Assembly: GCA_002699585.1 (NCBI GenBank)
Contig: PABP01000035.1
Span: 126,052 to 190,051, forward strand
Direction: 5' to 3'
DNA: 64,000 bases
From: Anaerolineaceae bacterium
Lineage (GTDB): Bacteria > Chloroflexota > Anaerolineae > Aggregatilineales > Phototrophicaceae
Shown piece after piece: positions 18,556-26,792 of the stretch (position 1 is its first letter; each line of letters opens with the position of its first letter). The notes under the pieces were generated by a model, which saw only the letters and a list, made by a program, of their open reading frames with translations, made no database searches and was not told the origin of the DNA. Both the position numbers and the translations under genes were made by a program.

Positions 18556-19454
18556 CAATGGATTGGACCCGTGTCGAACAACTATTTGGCTCAGAGAATT
18601 TACGCTTTCTCGCTCAAAAGCGGGTTGGCGTGGTCGGGTGTGGATCAGGTGGCAGCTTCGTTGCGCTCAGCTTGGCGATGAGCGGTGTCGGTCACTTCAC
18701 ACTCATTGATTCCGACGTGCTCGAACCGGGCAACGTGGTACGCCATGCTTGTGATATGCGCTACATCGGCCAGAACAAGGCCGCCGCTGTGGCTGACCTC
18801 ATTAAGCAGCGCAACCCCAAAGCCGAGATTGATGTCCGCGAAGGCCGTATCGAAGCCCACATGGATGCGCTCGATGACCTCGATATTTTGGTGGTCGGCG
18901 TTGATGGCGAAAACGTCAAATACATCATCAATGAAGCCGTTCTCAAGCGTGGGGTGACTGCGGTCTATGCCGGGGTCTATGAACGCGGCGAAGGGGGCGA
19001 TGTGGTCATCATCCGGCCCTATAACGGCCCCTGTTATGCATGCTGGGCTGAAGAACTGCGCGAAGGGGCACGGACGCCTATGCCCGGTGAAACTGAACTC
19101 GACTACGGCATGATCGGTGAAAGTGGCACGCTAGAAGCCGAACCGGGCCTGTGGATACACGTGACAAAGGTCGCCAGTATCCAGACCGACCTCATCTTGA
19201 ACGAACTACTGCGCGGCACCGACTTGCACAACGATATGCCCGGCAATACCATCGTCATCGCCAATCGTGAGCTGGAAATTCTTGATGGCATCATCAATCA
19301 GCCGCATACCGCCGTTTGGGTCGATATCCCGCGTGACCCGGATTGCCTCGTCTGTGGCGATAAACTGCGCCTGAATGACGAAAGTCGCCAGTCCATGTCG
19401 CTCGATGACCTTGATACCAGCATCGTCTTTGAAGAGGACGAAAGCACACAATAG
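18552..19454 (+). CDS. E1-like ThiF/MoeB-family adenylyltransferase
   Basis: The product has 300 residues, and its ATG overlaps the preceding stop. The Rossmann nucleotide loop is V-V-G-C-G-S-G-G at 27-34. D-S-D-V-L-E-P-G-N-V-V-R-H at 53-65 contains the Asp and Arg used for ATP and adenylate chemistry, and I-G-Q-N-K-A at 72-77 supplies the conserved Lys. Zinc-type pairs C-Y-A-C (near 162) and C-L-V-C (near 265) are present. Such enzymes adenylate the C-terminal Gly of a ubiquitin-like protein. I cannot point to a distinct catalytic Cys outside the zinc pairs. With the E2-like and JAB-like genes it makes a three-gene conjugation-type operon. Confidence 0.9.
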   Translation: MTMDWTRVEQLFGSENLRFLAQKRVGVVGCGSGGSFVALSLAMSGVGHFTLIDSDVLEPGNVVRHACDMRYIGQNKAAAVADLIKQRNPKAEIDVREGRIEAHMDALDDLDILVVGVDGENVKYIINEAVLKRGVTAVYAGVYERGEGGDVVIIRPYNGPCYACWAEELREGARTPMPGETELDYGMIGESGTLEAEPGLWIHVTKVASIQTDLILNELLRGTDLHNDMPGNTIVIANRELEILDGIINQPHTAVWVDIPRDPDCLVCGDKLRLNDESRQSMSLDDLDTSIVFEEDESTQ

Positions 19455-19693
19455 ACGTGCAGTAGGTAGCCCAATGAGGTAACCCAATGAGGGGATAGCC
19501 GCTGTCATTTGGCAACTTCTATGACTTATTTACACTTTTATGCAACCCACAGGGTGTGTAGATCGTTAATGGTCATAGAATAGGCACATGCCTATATGCT
19601 AATCTAACAGCGAATCATGTAAGATAGCTGTACACTAACGAGTCGTAAGGTAAAGTCATCAGCACCATGCTGGTGGTCCATACAGGAAAGCGT

Positions 19694-20050
19694 ATGACTG
19701 ACGAAAAGAACAACATCCCGGTTGATAATTCTGATGAAAGCAACGCCGGTGTAACCCCGGAGACGCCAGAAACCCCGGAGAGCACAACCCCGGAAAGCAC
19801 ACCGCCAACGGCCAGTGCCAATCCGCCCGCGTCGTCAACACCGCCGCCCGCTGATGAAGACATGGGCGACCGTTTAGAGCGCCTGGGTGGCGAGCCTGCT
19901 CCGGTTATCACGCCGGAAGAATTTGCGCGCCTCCAAAAAGCCGGTCAGGTCCACATCGATTCGCGTGGGCGTGTTCGCACAGCGCGTCGTAGTGAAGCCG
20001 AAGCGGGCGTGTCTCTGCGCAAGCGTCGGGCTTGGTATGTCAAAAAATAA
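19694..20050 (+). CDS. Small hypothetical protein, disordered N-terminus and basic C-terminus
   Basis: I took the ATG at 19694, with AGGA 6 bases upstream, rather than the in-frame ATG at 19667. The product has 118 residues. The first 60 are Thr/Pro/Glu/Ser-rich and likely disordered. Residues 62-118 contain L-E-R-L-G-G, an I-T-P-E-E-F-A-R-L-Q-K-A-G-Q helix and a basic end (R-K-R-R-A-W-Y-V-K-K). There is no C-terminal Gly-Gly and no beta-grasp pattern, so it does not look like the missing ubiquitin-like modifier. Its last codons overlap the start of the methyltransferase gene, so the two are translationally coupled. The function is unknown. Confidence 0.65.
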   Translation: MTDEKNNIPVDNSDESNAGVTPETPETPESTTPESTPPTASANPPASSTPPPADEDMGDRLERLGGEPAPVITPEEFARLQKAGQVHIDSRGRVRTARRSEAEAGVSLRKRRAWYVKK

Positions 20051-21218
20051 AGAGATCCAGATCTCACAGCTCGACCTGCTTAATAAGATGCGGAAAGCAG
20101 GCCGATTAAATGACCCGCGTATAGAAGCGGCTTTTCGTAAAGTGCCGCGTCATATGTTTTTGCCGGGTCTCCCCATAGAAAAAGCATATGCTGACGAAGC
20201 CGTGCCGCTCAAGAAAGATCCGGGCGGCCTGGTGATCAGCTCTGCCAGCCAACCGACCATGATGTCTATCATGCTGGAGCAGTTGGACCTGAAACCGGGC
20301 GATAACGTGTTGGAAATCGGTACGGCTTCAGGATATAACGCCGCCCTCATGCGCCTGCTGGTGGGCGAAGAGGGGCGCGTCACCACTGTTGAACTCGACA
20401 AAGACCTCGCTGATCAGGCCACGCGCAATCTGGCGATGGCGACTGTCAGCGATGTACAGGTTGTGCATGCCGATGGCGTGCTGGGCTATGCGCCGCGTGC
20501 CGCCTACGATGCCATCATCTCGACGGCGGGCATCTGGGATGTCCCGGAGATGTGGAAACGCCAGCTTAAGCAAGAAGGCCGCATTGTCGCGCCCATCTGG
20601 TTGGATGGCGTGCAGGTCAGCGCCCGTTTTGATCTACAGCCCGATGGCATTTTGCTAAGCACGGACAATCGCCCCTGTGCCTTTGTCTATCTGCGTGGCG
20701 AAGCCGCTGGCCCAGAGATGCGCCGCCGTATTGGCAGCACCTCGCTCTACCTGATTTCCGAGAGTGCCCGTGATGTTGATACGGTTGCGCTGCATACCTT
20801 GCTCAGTGACGATCACGAGTATTGCAGCCTGGAAACTTCCATTGACGAATATTCGGTCTGGTACGGCTTGCAACTCTATTTGATGCTCTACCAGCCGGAC
20901 GATGTCACCTTTGCCCTGTATGCCATCATCGAAGGCCAGCAGGCCTATGGCATGGAAGGCCGTGGCGTCGCTTTGTTCGACCACGCCAGCGCCATGTTCT
21001 TACCCTATGATGGCAACGGTCAGGGACATTGCTTCGCCGGCGCGGATGCCTTGTTCCGTATGCAAGCCGCCTACGATGAGTGGAAAGCGATGGGCATGCC
21101 GCGTACGGAAAGCCTGCGCGTGCGCCTCATCCCCAAAAATCAGAAGCCGCCTACCGAAGGCCGCGTCTATACCCGCCGCGATCATCATGTTCAGGTCTGG
21201 CTAGAGACTAACTCGTGA
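20037..21218 (+). CDS. Protein-L-isoaspartate O-methyltransferase family protein (PIMT-like)
   Basis: I use the ATG at 20037, inside the previous gene, because upstream residues in this frame are an out-of-frame copy of that gene. The product has 393 residues. Residues 1-200 match PIMT: V-P-R-H-M-F-L-P (37-44), a Ser/Gln segment S-S-A-S-Q-P-T-M-M (68-76), and SAM motif I V-L-E-I-G-T-A-S-G-Y at 91-100. The enzyme repairs isoaspartyl damage using S-adenosylmethionine. The C-terminal 190 residues are an extension seen in some actinobacterial and Chloroflexi homologues, and its role is not clear to me. Its stop overlaps the GTG of the Nudix gene. Confidence 0.88.
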   Translation: MSKNKEIQISQLDLLNKMRKAGRLNDPRIEAAFRKVPRHMFLPGLPIEKAYADEAVPLKKDPGGLVISSASQPTMMSIMLEQLDLKPGDNVLEIGTASGYNAALMRLLVGEEGRVTTVELDKDLADQATRNLAMATVSDVQVVHADGVLGYAPRAAYDAIISTAGIWDVPEMWKRQLKQEGRIVAPIWLDGVQVSARFDLQPDGILLSTDNRPCAFVYLRGEAAGPEMRRRIGSTSLYLISESARDVDTVALHTLLSDDHEYCSLETSIDEYSVWYGLQLYLMLYQPDDVTFALYAIIEGQQAYGMEGRGVALFDHASAMFLPYDGNGQGHCFAGADALFRMQAAYDEWKAMGMPRTESLRVRLIPKNQKPPTEGRVYTRRDHHVQVWLETNS

Positions 21219-21868
21219 TTACCCTGCAAGACCTCCGCGCTGCTGTTGGTTTGACAGGCGTGTCGTTCACGGACGACATGCGCCCGCCGCGTGCGGGCTT
21301 CCCAACACCGCAAAAGCCCCCCAGGGAAGCCGCGGTGCTGGTGCTGGCCTATCCCGCCAGCGATGACCTCCATTTTGTGCTGACGCGCCGTTCCGACAGC
21401 CTGCGTGGCCATAGCGGCCAGGTGAGCTTCCCCGGTGGCCGCCGCGACCCGGAAGATCCCAGCTACACGGCGACTGCCTTGCGCGAAGCCTGTGAGGAAA
21501 TCGGCATCTGCAACGATACCCCGCTGGACATTCTCGGCCAGCTTAATAAGACCTTCATCCCGCCCTCCAACTTCAACGTGACACCCATCGTCGCCTATAC
21601 CGCTGTTAACTTGGCCTTTGCGCCCAATCCCGACGAAGTAGCCGAAATTTTCACGGTGCCCGTCGCCCAACTGCTGCATACTCAACTCAAGCACACCGAA
21701 GATTGGGACTTCAACGGCATGACCTTGCGCATTCCGTACTATGCCTTCAACGGCCACAAAGTATGGGGCGCGACCGCTATCATGCTCAACGAACTGGAAC
21801 AACGTCTGCGCGCTGTCTTACCAGCCAGCAAGCTGGACGCCCTCCACGACCAGCCATCGACCTATTAA
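21215..21868 (+). CDS. Nudix hydrolase, CoA-pyrophosphatase (NudL-like) type
   Basis: The product has 217 residues from GTG overlapping the preceding TGA. The Nudix box runs from G-G-R-R-D-P-E-D through A-L-R-E-A-C-E-E-I-G-I, with the metal-binding REx2EE core. It is preceded by the phrase L-T-R-R-S-D-S-L-R-G-H-S-G-Q-V-S-F-P-G-G, which is specific to the CoA diphosphatase group. This implies hydrolysis of CoA or acyl-CoA to phosphopantetheine and 3',5'-ADP. Third gene of a coupled run with the small hypothetical and PIMT genes. Confidence 0.9.
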   Translation: MITLQDLRAAVGLTGVSFTDDMRPPRAGFPTPQKPPREAAVLVLAYPASDDLHFVLTRRSDSLRGHSGQVSFPGGRRDPEDPSYTATALREACEEIGICNDTPLDILGQLNKTFIPPSNFNVTPIVAYTAVNLAFAPNPDEVAEIFTVPVAQLLHTQLKHTEDWDFNGMTLRIPYYAFNGHKVWGATAIMLNELEQRLRAVLPASKLDALHDQPSTY

Positions 21869-21951
21869 CCTGCCTCTGTCATCTAAACAGCATGTCAAAT
21901 GGCTGTATTAGGCCCAATTGGACCTAGTTGAAGACCATTGACCCCATTGCT

Positions 21952-21960
21952 TGGTACAAT
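21952..21960 (+). promoter_or_regulatory. Extended -10 promoter for the PfkB kinase gene
   Basis: TG at 21952-21953, one base, then TACAAT at 21955-21960 form an extended -10. No -35 at normal spacing is visible. It lies 52 bases before the chosen start at 22012. Confidence 0.45.
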
Positions 21961-22011
21961 AGGCATGTAGCACGCAACGTGCTTAGCCACCCCCATAACA
22001 TAGAGAGGTGC

Positions 22012-22950
22012 ATGATGATCGACGACAATGGGTATGTATTAGTCATTGGCTCGGCTGGTATCGATGTTAAAGGCACGCCCCTGGGTGAAGTCGCGCATGG
22101 TGTCGCCAGCGACGGTCGTATTCGCAATAGTGTGGGTGGCGTAGCGCGCAACATCGCTGAAATGCTGGCACGTCTGGAAATACCGATTGTGCTGCTTTCC
22201 GCTGTTGGTGATGACGACGAAGGTGAGCGCGTGATCGAAGCCTGCGAAGCGGTCGATATTGACTGTGACAGCTTGCTGGTGGTCGAAGATGCCCGTACGG
22301 GCACCAACTTCGCCCTGATGTCGCCCTCAGGCCAGGTGGATATCGCCCTGATTGACATGGAGATCATGCAAGAAGTCGATACCGAGTACCTGCTGGAAAA
22401 CGAAGACCTCTTTGAAGATGCGGCTATGATCGTCATCGATGCGACCCTTAGCCCGGCATCGCTTAAGACGGTCTTTGAGTTGGCCAAAAAATACAATGTT
22501 CGCGTTTGTGCGGACCCGACAACACCCAGCTTGGCCGGACGACTGTGTGAGTTCATGTCACAGTTGTATCTGGTTGTGCCCAACGCGGCGGAAACCACCG
22601 TACTCTGTGGCTTGCAAGACCCGGCCCGTGACCGCGATACGGCCATTGCTGCTGCCCGTAAGCTGGTCAGCATGGGTGCAAAAATCGCAGTCGTGACAGT
22701 TGGTGAACAGGGCCTATCCTATGCCGATAGCAGCGGGGGTGGTTTTGTTAAAGCCAAAAAAGTGCATGTGGTCGATGCCACCGGTGCGGGTGACGCGCTC
22801 GGCGCGGCCATTATCTTCGGTATCCTCAACGACATAGCCATTGATGATGCCATGACGCTCGGCGTTGGGGCGGCGGCCATCACCCTGCAAACACCCGATA
22901 CCGTTCCCACCGACCTCAACCCGGAAACGCTCTACGACATGCTGTCTTAA
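22012..22950 (+). CDS. PfkB/ribokinase-family carbohydrate or nucleoside kinase
   Basis: I chose the ATG at 22012 because GAGAGG lies just upstream and the promoter is downstream of the longer start at 21928. The product has 312 residues. The PfkB N-terminal signature appears as S-V-G-G-V-A-R-N-I-A-E, which fixes the sugar-binding Gly-Gly. The C-terminal signature D-A-T-G-A-G-D-A-L-G contains the catalytic Asp and anion hole. V-P-N-A-A-E and the V-T-V-G-E-Q-G phrase fit nucleotide binding. The R-N-I-A-E-M-L-A-R-L form is frequent in pseudouridine kinase-like members, but the substrate cannot be settled by reading. Confidence 0.92.
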   Translation: MMIDDNGYVLVIGSAGIDVKGTPLGEVAHGVASDGRIRNSVGGVARNIAEMLARLEIPIVLLSAVGDDDEGERVIEACEAVDIDCDSLLVVEDARTGTNFALMSPSGQVDIALIDMEIMQEVDTEYLLENEDLFEDAAMIVIDATLSPASLKTVFELAKKYNVRVCADPTTPSLAGRLCEFMSQLYLVVPNAAETTVLCGLQDPARDRDTAIAAARKLVSMGAKIAVVTVGEQGLSYADSSGGGFVKAKKVHVVDATGAGDALGAAIIFGILNDIAIDDAMTLGVGAAAITLQTPDTVPTDLNPETLYDMLS

Positions 22951-22970
22951 ATCTGTAATTTGCAATGTGG

Positions 22971-22994
22971 GGGCACAATTTTGTGCCCTTTTTT
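22971..22994 (+). terminator. Rho-independent terminator
   Basis: An 8-bp stem GGGCACAA/TTGTGCCC with a 2-base centre is followed by six T residues, 20 bases after the PfkB stop. Confidence 0.88.
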
Positions 22995-23004
22995 ATATCT
23001 GAAA

Positions 23005-23898
23005 TTACTCTGCTACTGGGTACATCTCCAACACCCACTTGATGATCGTAAAATGCGCTACCAACCCGGCGAACGCGCCATACGGTGCCAACGTATCGAT
23101 CAACTGCTGTCCCGGAATACGCCCTTTGCCCCCCAGGAAATAATGATTCACTGCGGCCTGTAAAGCCACATCATTATGCAGCACATACGGATATTGTCCT
23201 GTTGCCCTTGCCACAACCACTGCGGCTGTCCAGTGGCCGATGCCTTTAATCTGGAGCAGGGCAGTATACAGCGATTCCGCTGATAACTGCCCCCAGGCGT
23301 CTAAGTCGATTTCACCACTGAGTACATGCTCGGCAATCTGGCGTAAGAGCGCCTGCCGCTTAAAGGTGATTTTTGTCGCTTTAAGGGCCTCATCCGGCGC
23401 ATGAGCGAGTTGCCTGGGTGTCGGCATGGCATACAGCGTCCGACCCTCATGCACGATGGCCGTGCCCGTCGCCTGGATCAGCCGCTGCTGTGCCCCCTGG
23501 GCCGCTACCCAACTAATATGCTGCTCAATGATGACGCATATCAACGCCTCGAAGAGATTTTCCGTGCGCAGCAGGGGCATACCGACCAGATCGCTAAATA
23601 GCCCTCGTAGCGTATCATCAGCCTCGACCAGCGCGTAAAATTCACTGAGATCATCATCGATACCCAGCCAGTGTGCAACTGCCACCTCGGCATCGGCAGC
23701 AGGGCGAGGTGGCGTCACCCGCAGCAAGTCGCCCTCTGGCGCTATTCGTACCAGGATTGGCTGGTTATCAATGTACAGCACGCGCCATAGTTCGCCATCG
23801 ACCACATGGTTGAGCGCCGGGGCTGTGAATCGACGCAAAAACGCCAGTAGCAAACTGGCGTTGTAAGGTGCTTTCGGTTGTAGGAATAAGTATGTCAC
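23005..23898 (-). CDS. alkA: DNA-3-methyladenine glycosylase (AlkA-type HhH-GPD)
   Basis: I take the GTG at 23898, 8 bases after the upstream TIR stop; longer starts would run through that gene. The product has 297 residues. An N-terminal AlkA-like beta domain is followed by the HhH-GPD domain: E-N-L-F-E-A-L-I-C-V-I-I-E-Q-H-I-S (glycosylase core), hairpin L-L-Q-I-K-G-I-G-H-W-T-A, and the catalytic Asp in V-L-H-N-D-V-A-L. The enzyme removes alkylated bases from DNA. It is the last gene of a minus-strand run and directly follows a TIR-like gene. Confidence 0.92.
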   Translation of the reverse strand: MTYLFLQPKAPYNASLLLAFLRRFTAPALNHVVDGELWRVLYIDNQPILVRIAPEGDLLRVTPPRPAADAEVAVAHWLGIDDDLSEFYALVEADDTLRGLFSDLVGMPLLRTENLFEALICVIIEQHISWVAAQGAQQRLIQATGTAIVHEGRTLYAMPTPRQLAHAPDEALKATKITFKRQALLRQIAEHVLSGEIDLDAWGQLSAESLYTALLQIKGIGHWTAAVVVARATGQYPYVLHNDVALQAAVNHYFLGGKGRIPGQQLIDTLAPYGAFAGLVAHFTIIKWVLEMYPVAE

Positions 23899-23906
23899 AG
23901 GCTGTC

Positions 23907-24470
23907 TCAGATTTTTTTGGCGCCCAACAGATGATGCAATCGCCGTAGTCCGCTTTGCCATTGGTCGTAAAAGTCCAACGGCGACATCCCTAATAACAGG
24001 TGATCGACGTTGCACAATTCGAACATGATCGGCACGATGACCTTGCCAGCATTCCAGAAATATTCATAGGTTGCGATGACGTTGGGATCGCGCATGCTGC
24101 TCTCAGAGATGATGAGCACCAGCACATTGGTCTGGTCCATCGTTGCCCGTACAGCCGCCTGCATCAGTTCGCTCTTGGAGCGATCATAGACGCCCATGAT
24201 AGACTGCACGCCGTTCTCTAGCAGGTCGTTATCCAGGTCACTGGCGAATAGCTCATCATAGGCGCTGTAGGTGATGACCACACCATCCGCTGCGGCCAGC
24301 CGGACCACTTTGTCACGTAGTGTAGATTGTAACGACTTAATCAGGTTAGGGTCTTCCGGGTTCTTGCGAAGTTGGCGGCGCAAAGCGATTCGTCGCGTGT
24401 TAAGCTCGAAAATCGGAGAATTCTGAAAGACTTCCTGCATCTGCTTAATGGTGAGACGTGCATTCACCAT
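23907..24470 (-). CDS. Small TIR-like (TIR_2-type) domain protein
   Basis: The product has 187 residues. The first 55 are helical and basic (T-R-R-I-A-L-R-R-Q-L-R-K). Residues 58-175 fit a TIR-like fold: D-G-V-V-I-T-Y-S-A-Y-D (strand A and loop), a long helix, L-V-L-I-I-S-E-S-S-M-R-D-P (strand D), then Y-E-Y-F-W-N-A-G-K-V-I-V-P-I-M, where the Glu lies where the NADase Glu is found. No effector domain is attached. Whether it cleaves NAD or only binds partners is unknown. An A/T palindrome at 24500-24511 (ACTATATATAGT) sits at promoter distance. It is spaced 8 bases from the glycosylase gene, so they are probably co-transcribed. Confidence 0.72.
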   Translation of the reverse strand: MVNARLTIKQMQEVFQNSPIFELNTRRIALRRQLRKNPEDPNLIKSLQSTLRDKVVRLAAADGVVITYSAYDELFASDLDNDLLENGVQSIMGVYDRSKSELMQAAVRATMDQTNVLVLIISESSMRDPNVIATYEYFWNAGKVIVPIMFELCNVDHLLLGMSPLDFYDQWQSGLRRLHHLLGAKKI

Positions 24471-24611
24471 GGATCACGCGCCTTTTGTTCTCAATCTGGA
24501 CTATATATAGTGTAAACGTAAAGAGAATGTATTCAAGTCATAACATCTTAATTATTCGGAAATGCTTATGACTTGACATCCTCATCGTTTCAGTGGCACA
24601 ACGGGCGTGAA

Positions 24612-25793
24612 CTAGTCGCTTGACGTTTCTGGCGTTGGGTTCTCTTCCTGAGGAATGGTTTTGGATGTTGTGACTGCATTGAGCACCTTCTGCTGACGCG
24701 CATAGCGTTCTTCTGCCATTTTGCGTAGGTCGGCAACCACATCGGATTCATCCGTAATTTCGATGCCGAGCATGGTTTCAATGGCATCTTCCAGCGTCAG
24801 GATGCCGGCGGTACCGCCATATTCATCGATTACCAGGCTGATGTGCTCTTTACGCTGTACGAACTCGTCCATCACCAGCGCGACCGTTGCACTATCGGGT
24901 ACAACGACGATATCCCGCTTGAGGCTCTTCAAAGTCCTTTTGTCTTCATCCTGGGCCAGACACATCAAAACATCGTGTCGCAGCACATAACCGGTGATGT
25001 CGTCTGTGCTTTCTCCAAAGATCGGCAGGCGAGAATAGGGCAGCGTGGCGTGTTTTTCTACCACATCCTGGGCTGTCATATCTTCTTGCATAGCGAGCAT
25101 CACAGGCCGCGGTGTCATGACGTCGTGGACGTGGACCTTATTGAGTTGCAGCAAATTGCGCAAAATGCGGTTTTCACGCTCTAATAGCGCCCCTTCACTC
25201 ACGCCGATGCGTGCCATCGCCTCAATTTCTGCGCGGCTGACGGTTGGCGCGTGGGACCCATTGCTCCCCAACAGCTTAGTGAACAGTTCCAGAAGCCACA
25301 CTAAGGGGAACAGAATGAACACCAGAAAGCGGATGATATACGCTGCTGAAGGAGCAATCGCCTTCCAGTAACGCGCGCCTACGGTCTTGGGGATGATCTC
25401 TGAGAATACCAGGATCAGCAGGGTAAGCACGGCGGTAATCACGCCGAACAGCTCATCACCAAAGATCGCCACAGCTTCCGCGCCAGCCCCCGCCGCCCCA
25501 ATGGTATGGGCGAAGGTGTTTAGCGTCAGGATGGCCGCAATTGGGCGCTCCACATTGGCTTTATGGTGCTGCATCCAGCGCGCCCAGGCCTTGCCTTCTT
25601 CCACGTTTGACTCAACGAAAGAAACGTTGGTCGATAGCAGGACCGCTTCCAATACAGAGCATAGGAAAGACACGCCAATGGCAATAGAAATATAGATCAG
25701 GAGGGCGGATACCGTACCGGTCGCTTCGATGCCTTCCGCGCCAGCGGCAGCGAAAATCGGGGAATTGAGAGTCGATTGTAAGAGGTCGAGCAT
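24612..25793 (-). CDS. HlyC/CorC (CNNM)-family transporter with CBS pair
   Basis: The product has 393 residues. The DUF21/CNNM membrane domain (about 25-200) has four hydrophobic segments and the phrases L-N-T-F-A-H-T-I-G-A and V-F-S-E-I-I-P-K-T-V-G. Two CBS motifs follow: V-H-D-V-M-T-P-R-P near 230 and I-S-L-V-I-D-E-Y-G-G-T-A-G-I-L-T-L-E-D near 320, the standard CorC-type CBS end. The usual C-terminal CorC_HlyC domain is replaced by a short charged tail, so it is shorter than many homologues. Members are linked to magnesium or cobalt export and cation homeostasis. Confidence 0.93.
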   Translation of the reverse strand: MLDLLQSTLNSPIFAAAGAEGIEATGTVSALLIYISIAIGVSFLCSVLEAVLLSTNVSFVESNVEEGKAWARWMQHHKANVERPIAAILTLNTFAHTIGAAGAGAEAVAIFGDELFGVITAVLTLLILVFSEIIPKTVGARYWKAIAPSAAYIIRFLVFILFPLVWLLELFTKLLGSNGSHAPTVSRAEIEAMARIGVSEGALLERENRILRNLLQLNKVHVHDVMTPRPVMLAMQEDMTAQDVVEKHATLPYSRLPIFGESTDDITGYVLRHDVLMCLAQDEDKRTLKSLKRDIVVVPDSATVALVMDEFVQRKEHISLVIDEYGGTAGILTLEDAIETMLGIEITDESDVVADLRKMAEERYARQQKVLNAVTTSKTIPQEENPTPETSSD

Positions 25794-25907
25794 GATCTTA
25801 TCTGTTTATTGGGTAACTAGGCACAAGCATAACAGCAATTGGCCTTGTGTACAATCAGCAGCCATTCTTAGTAGCAACGAATTTCATAACCAACCGCGCA
25901 CAATCGG

Positions 25908-26762
25908 CTACGATCCAAAAAACTCGCGCACTTTGCTGAAGAACGGCCCCTGCTGCGTACTAGCCGGGGAATGTCCCGCATCCTGGAACGTGTAAACTTC
26001 AGCATGGGGATACAGCCGCCTCATGGCCTGCTGGCCCTGCTCACTGAATGTCGCATCGTCGGCGCTGTCGATAATCAGGATGTCGCCATCCCAACCCACC
26101 AGATCAGTCGGCGAAAAGCGGTGGAGGTTATAGTCTTTCAGGCAGCGCAAGGTGCTGATGATCGCTGCTTTGTCCAGCCGTATGCTGAACAGTTCGTTTA
26201 GGTAGGCTTTGTAGAACATGGCTTCATGTGCTGGTGGATCAATGATGTTATACAGTTGTTGTTTGGCCAGGATCCGAGCCAGGACACCCGGCAGCCAACC
26301 TAGCAGCGTGATCGGGGCGTTTTGCGCCTTGGCTTGCTCTGGGTCGGGCGCGGTGGTGCTGGAAAGTACCAATTTGCTGACCCGCGCCGGGAACAGTCGC
26401 ACGAACACCTGCGCGAGCATCCCCCCGAACGAGCCTGACAGCACGCAGGCCCGGTCGATGCCTTCCGCATCTAACAAACCAGCCAGCCCATTGGCTAGCT
26501 CGTCCATCGTATTCAGCATCGGGTAATCCGGCACGATGATGCGGTAATGGTCCTGCATCAGCGGAATATAGCTATGGGCGGCATCGGCCACGCGCAGCCC
26601 ACCGACCAGCCATAGAATCACCTGCTCGCCCTGGCCCATCGTGTAGTAAGTCCACTCTGTACCATGAATTATTGCATGCTTGGCGGCATGTTCTTCTCGG
26701 AAGGACCGCAAGGCCTCCCGCTGTTCTGCGGGTACACCTGCGTAATAGTGGTCAAATGCCAT
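25908..26762 (-). CDS. Alpha/beta-hydrolase-fold enzyme
   Basis: The product has 284 residues. It has strand phrases V-I-L-W-L-V-G-G-L (oxyanion region), the nucleophile elbow V-L-S-G-S-F-G-G-M (Ser in G-S-F-G-G), an acid in I-L-I-I-D-S-A-D-D, and the catalytic His in F-Q-D-A-G-H-S-P. A lid of about 60 residues lies between the nucleophile and the acid. There is no signal peptide, so it is cytoplasmic. The substrate is unknown. It lies 30 bases downstream of rsmG. Confidence 0.88.
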   Translation of the reverse strand: MAFDHYYAGVPAEQREALRSFREEHAAKHAIIHGTEWTYYTMGQGEQVILWLVGGLRVADAAHSYIPLMQDHYRIIVPDYPMLNTMDELANGLAGLLDAEGIDRACVLSGSFGGMLAQVFVRLFPARVSKLVLSSTTAPDPEQAKAQNAPITLLGWLPGVLARILAKQQLYNIIDPPAHEAMFYKAYLNELFSIRLDKAAIISTLRCLKDYNLHRFSPTDLVGWDGDILIIDSADDATFSEQGQQAMRRLYPHAEVYTFQDAGHSPASTQQGPFFSKVREFFGS

Positions 26763-26792
26763 CTTCGATGCCCCTATGGGAACTTGGCTGCT

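Noticed and set aside
19887-20036. Longer N-terminus for the PIMT gene
   Set aside because: This stretch is the out-of-frame reading of the upstream small gene, and PIMT homology begins after 20037.
19694-20050. Small protein as the missing ubiquitin-like modifier
   Set aside because: No beta-grasp pattern, no Gly-Gly end, and it is coupled to the PIMT gene rather than to the E1 gene.
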